A stretch of DNA of 64,000 nucleotides from Amphirosellinia nigrospora (lineage: Eukaryota; Ascomycota; Sordariomycetes; Xylariales; Xylariaceae), in contig SCHM01000002.1 in assembly GCA_004123355.1 (NCBI GenBank), forward strand, positions 1,364,001-1,428,000, read 5' to 3'. Below, piece by piece: positions 60,285 to 64,000 of the stretch. The notes beneath the pieces were generated by a model, which saw only the letters and a list, made by a program, of their open reading frames with translations, was not told where the DNA came from and made no database searches. Numbering within the stretch: position 1 is the stretch's first letter; each line of letters starts with the position of its first letter. A program made the translations under genes and the position numbers.

Positions 60285-63200
60285 GCTGACTTGGTTGATA
60301 CAAGATTAGCCAGTCAGTTCCAACCTCGATATTGAGGCGTAGCTTACTTCTTTTGCTGGCTAGTTGTGCGAAGGAGTGTATGTTTCCGAGTATCCTGCTG
60401 CGAAGCACGATGTAGATATGATAGTGTCTCTCGGGTATTGATGCGCTAGGTATAGCAATATATCTGGTCAGAATATCTGTAGGAGTATTACAAGTTAGAA
60501 GAAGCAAAAGAACTGAACAAATGCAACGAGCATTGCCATATATTTATATTAATTACCAGCTCCGTAGTTGCGGGTGACGACGACAAATCTAAAGGCTATT
60601 CAGGGGCATCCATGGGATTAGGTTTCAATATCTATTGCCCGGAAACCTTCTCATTCATCAGTCTTGCAGTTACGACTCACATCTCCGTTGCCGAAAAGCA
60701 TGGGCTCCACCAAGATTGCAAACACATAAAGTAAGTTTCCCGATGACTGACCTATTGTACAAAACCTTGAGCGATGTAGAACAAGAGCGAATAAAATTCT
60801 GTGAATTGTACCGATCCAAAGTAACCAGCCATGGTACTGTTAAACGCCGTATGATATGTAAATTGCTATGAGCATTCCTTCCACTCACGTACATTTGTAT
60901 ATTTTCAATATAATAAGGAAGGAAAGCTTTGCAGCAGCAGCTCCTCTTACCTATCCTAGAGTGGATATATAAACTTTACCTACAATGTCGATCTAGAGTT
61001 TGTAGTAACTTTTAGTTTTCGGGTTCCTATTAATATCGCGAGGATACCTTTTAAGGTTTCATTTGATAACTAAGTTTTGAAAGCTTATGGATAACTCTGG
61101 ATAGGCAGGCTACATAAGATAACGCGTAATGAAAAATTTATTTGGTTTGCGCTCCGAGGCCTACTATAGTTGAAGTTCTTACAGTGCGGCCGAAATATTT
61201 CGTAGGGACCAATTTGAGATGTGCCGTTGGAGGGATATGGCTTCTGCTACGTTTTATACAAAGCTAAAATAGTAAAGTCTAATCGCCAACAACTCTATGT
61301 ACCATCAACATATCCGAAGTATGAAGTACAGCTTTGGGGTTGGTGGTCACCATGTACGCAATGTTTTATTTGGGATACTACCTTGTATTTGGGATACCTG
61401 TTTTGGAAGGCGTACATGAAATGTAAACTGAAGATGGGGGAACTACGTGGGCTACTTCCCCACGAACTAGAACATCTCAAGTCTTCACTAGGAAGGCAAG
61501 ATATTGCCTACAAAGGCTCAAAAACTCGAACTTTAACGCCGCACTCATATATTTTGTCCACAATGAGGTAATAGAAAACTAATTTCAAAGTTAGGGATAT
61601 CGAATGCATTGCTTCGGCGATAAACGACCAATCAAATCGTTGAGTGATAAATACGTGTCAAGGTCAAAATCTAGTAACGATATATGACAGTGTGGTCATA
61701 CACTGTCGTAGCATGTGAATACAGAGTGAACAGAATTACGTTTGTTGGGGGAGCAGGGGTGGGTGATCGAACCCAGAATAAAAGACCTAAATAATCTAGA
61801 GGAATGCCGAGGAACTGGTACGGAAAAGTAGGTCGTGTCGTGCTTCGTAGTTGTTTGCCTACGACGTGCTCACTGCCGGGGTTATCGGCCGACAAGTGGA
61901 AGCCGGCCGTGACTCGAGACGAGGGCGTTCGGCGAGATGATCATAGGCGGGTAATCGCCACATGATAGCTTCTAGAAGGTTTATAGTGGCGTCTGGAACG
62001 GGGATTATTGTCACATGCAGGTCGCCACGCCGCCACGCCGCCACGCGCGGACGGAAAGCCAACTGCATGTGTTTTAGCTTACCAGTGAGGAGCACACGAT
62101 ATCTTGTTATAATCACCTTAGCACTTGTTAGTGCCAAGAAGAGCTACGAGCTTAAACATAGACAGAGGACTATATAAGAGATAGTCTACTCAGGTCATGG
62201 CATGAGCATGCTATAGTCAACATGTTGCGTGATGATGACTGGGTAACGAAAGCATTGGCCGGAGACGCCGCGTAGCGTGTTTGATTCCGCTATTTACTTG
62301 TTGATCTTGTCGTCTAATGTGGGTTGGTCATCTATTGCTAGTTTTGGGATTTTACAACTTGCTCATTATAGGATGGCCTGAAAGCTTGGTATCTATCGGC
62401 AAACGCGAGACATTAAGGCACCCCATGAGTAGATTCCATGGTATGAATTTAATAGATCATCATAGTGAAAAAACCGGTTCTTAACATTGCTTAATATAAA
62501 TCTATCCAATCACCAATCTCTCGTAGCTGACGGTTGGTATCGGAGACAATACGCACTTTACGGCTTGACGCAAAGCCTCGCAGTTTATTCGGCCGACACT
62601 GCCGCAACAGAAGGCTATGGCAAGAGTGGGGTGGCACAACATATCTGGGCATGGAAACTCCATATTAACCGAGGCAGACAGGGAGGGTTGCTGGGGAGGT
62701 TCCCAATATCAGTGGACGGAGAAAGAGGCGTCGTGATCTTCTGCAGGACGTTGGATCATGCACCTTTCAGAGTGACTCTGAACCCTGTTCGGGGGCATCG
62801 AATAAACTTACTATGTAATATTTCCCCATCCTTTGCTCGGATTCTGATAGATGGAACTACCCAACCACAGGTAAAAGCAGGGTGGGATCCCGAGGGAGGG
62901 AGAGAATCAGAGCTGAAAGTTGCCAAGCACTATGGTGCAACTCAATGAATGTCAACCCGGTTTAATTAAGGCGCCGAGGCATCGCATGACTCCGCTTGCA
63001 GAGATGTCTTTTATCAACTGAACGAGTCATCTTGCAACCAGCCACATAGGGTGAACAGCGATGCTGGGGAATGATATCTGCCTTGACATCGCCATGAGTT
63101 CGTAGTAGCGAAACAATGAACTACAAATAAAATGTCGTAGCATACATAAGGCTGTGTGAATGTAATTTTTTTTGGCAATAATCAAAGTAGCCTGGTTTGA

Positions 63201-64000
63201 AAAAAATCGCGTACGTAGCATAGTGAAGCTATCGTTTTCGAACCGTCTGGGCCTAGCCAGAGAAAACGATATAAAAGAGCGACGAAGAGCCACAAAGAGC
63301 CATAACTAACCCGAATTAGTGTGTATGTCCATCTCAAGTTTGCGGGATAGGCTGCAAGTGGGAGATTCAGTCGGGGATGTTATGTCGAGGAGCTGCCAAT
63401 CAAAGACTCGCAGTTCAGTATCGCTTTCCGAAAGAGGTTGTCTAGAGTCCTTCAGGGTCTTGGCATATATCTTGATTGTCCCGAGCAGCTGGCCAGTGGG
63501 ACGGGTGAGCGGGCCCACGTGGACTATTCCGCTACTATGATTGGCCATCGACAAAGAGCCTCACCTCGGGCGTGCTAAACAAGACAGGGTACAGCCCTGC
63601 TCATCCCCCCTCCCGCCCAGCCCTTCGGGAAGTAGTACAAGACTGGCTAGGCTAAGCAGGCACTACTTAGGTATGTAGGTAGGGTACCCACTGTCAATAG
63701 CATCCCTATATGGATGTACGATCTGAATGTCATACCTATAACCACCTATACCACGATCTATAGGTCGTGCTATATCTACCTAGGTACCTAACCTACCCAG
63801 GACGCTATGCAGTACGAAGATGTGCCTTGCATACACACTTAGGCACAGTAAAAGAACGCCATTCGAACAACACGGCGCACTTCGGTCTTGGCTACGCTAT
63901 GGCATGGCATTCGCAGGATTTACTTTCAAGACTCTAGGATGGCTCGCCTAGGCAAAAACGTGGGCCGAGCTATTGGCTGACAGCTCTCGAAGAATAAAAT
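60285..64000. other. Gene-poor end of window
   Basis: No gene I can support. Longest frames are 61221-61571 (+) and 62487-62948 (+, 153 codons); neither starts with ATG in a fitting context nor shows a known motif. Also present: CGCCACGC triplet repeat at 62022-62046 and CCTAGGTACCTA palindromes near 63779. Confidence 0.45.

Noticed and set aside
62487-62948. 153-codon + strand frame
   Set aside because: Non-ATG start, no motif, mixed composition; could be real but cannot be supported.
1-64000. CRISPR arrays, bacterial operons, ribosome binding sites
   Set aside because: Gene structure is eukaryotic throughout; no repeat-spacer pattern seen.

Overview
The window looks like nuclear DNA of a filamentous ascomycete (Pezizomycotina, probably Sordariomycetes). 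Genes are split by short GT-AG introns with CTAAC-like branch sites, there are Zn2Cys6 regulators, and a 13.5 kb AT-rich block carries the mark of repeat-induced point mutation (RIP). I worked only by reading; all family assignments rest on motif recognition.

Layout: 1-833 end of ALG2 (N-glycan mannosyltransferase). 3055-11251 a compact set of a Zn2Cys6 regulator, a vicinal-oxygen-chelate extradiol dioxygenase, a divergently transcribed phenol-hydroxylase-type FAD monooxygenase and an FAH-fold hydrolase, followed by an aldehyde dehydrogenase at 12621-14347. Together these read as an aromatic-ring catabolic cluster of the meta-cleavage type. 16723-17950 a broken APH-like kinase. 18888-21995 a TBF1/TRF-like telobox protein. 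23516-26438 a MINDY deubiquitinase with a C-terminal CaaX box. 27145-40653 an LTR retrotransposon with 145-bp LTRs and a 5-bp target duplication, erased by RIP. 40977-44195 a PhyH-type oxygenase, an unidentified gene and a second Zn2Cys6 regulator. 44802-45726 a steroid-5-alpha-reductase-like membrane enzyme. 46542-47769 a secreted GH5 endoglucanase. 49375-50462 a DUF7703-like membrane protein. 51601-51702 tRNA-Met. 53236-56139 a GYP5-like TBC RabGAP. 57351-58108 ribosomal protein eS8. 59796-60284 a hypothetical protein. The last 3.7 kb shows no convincing gene.

About half of the genes, including housekeeping ones, carry one-base frame breaks, and most of these are repaired by one extra C or G in a short C/G run. 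I read this as systematic homopolymer undercalling in the assembly, not mass pseudogenisation. Coordinates of broken genes span the whole locus; exon limits are given where I could fix them from reading frame and splice sites.

The most interesting points are the putative meta-cleavage cluster with a perfect inverted repeat upstream of its hydrolase, the very large RIP-erased LTR element with its own internal repeats, and the indel pattern, which affects how any gene here should be interpreted.
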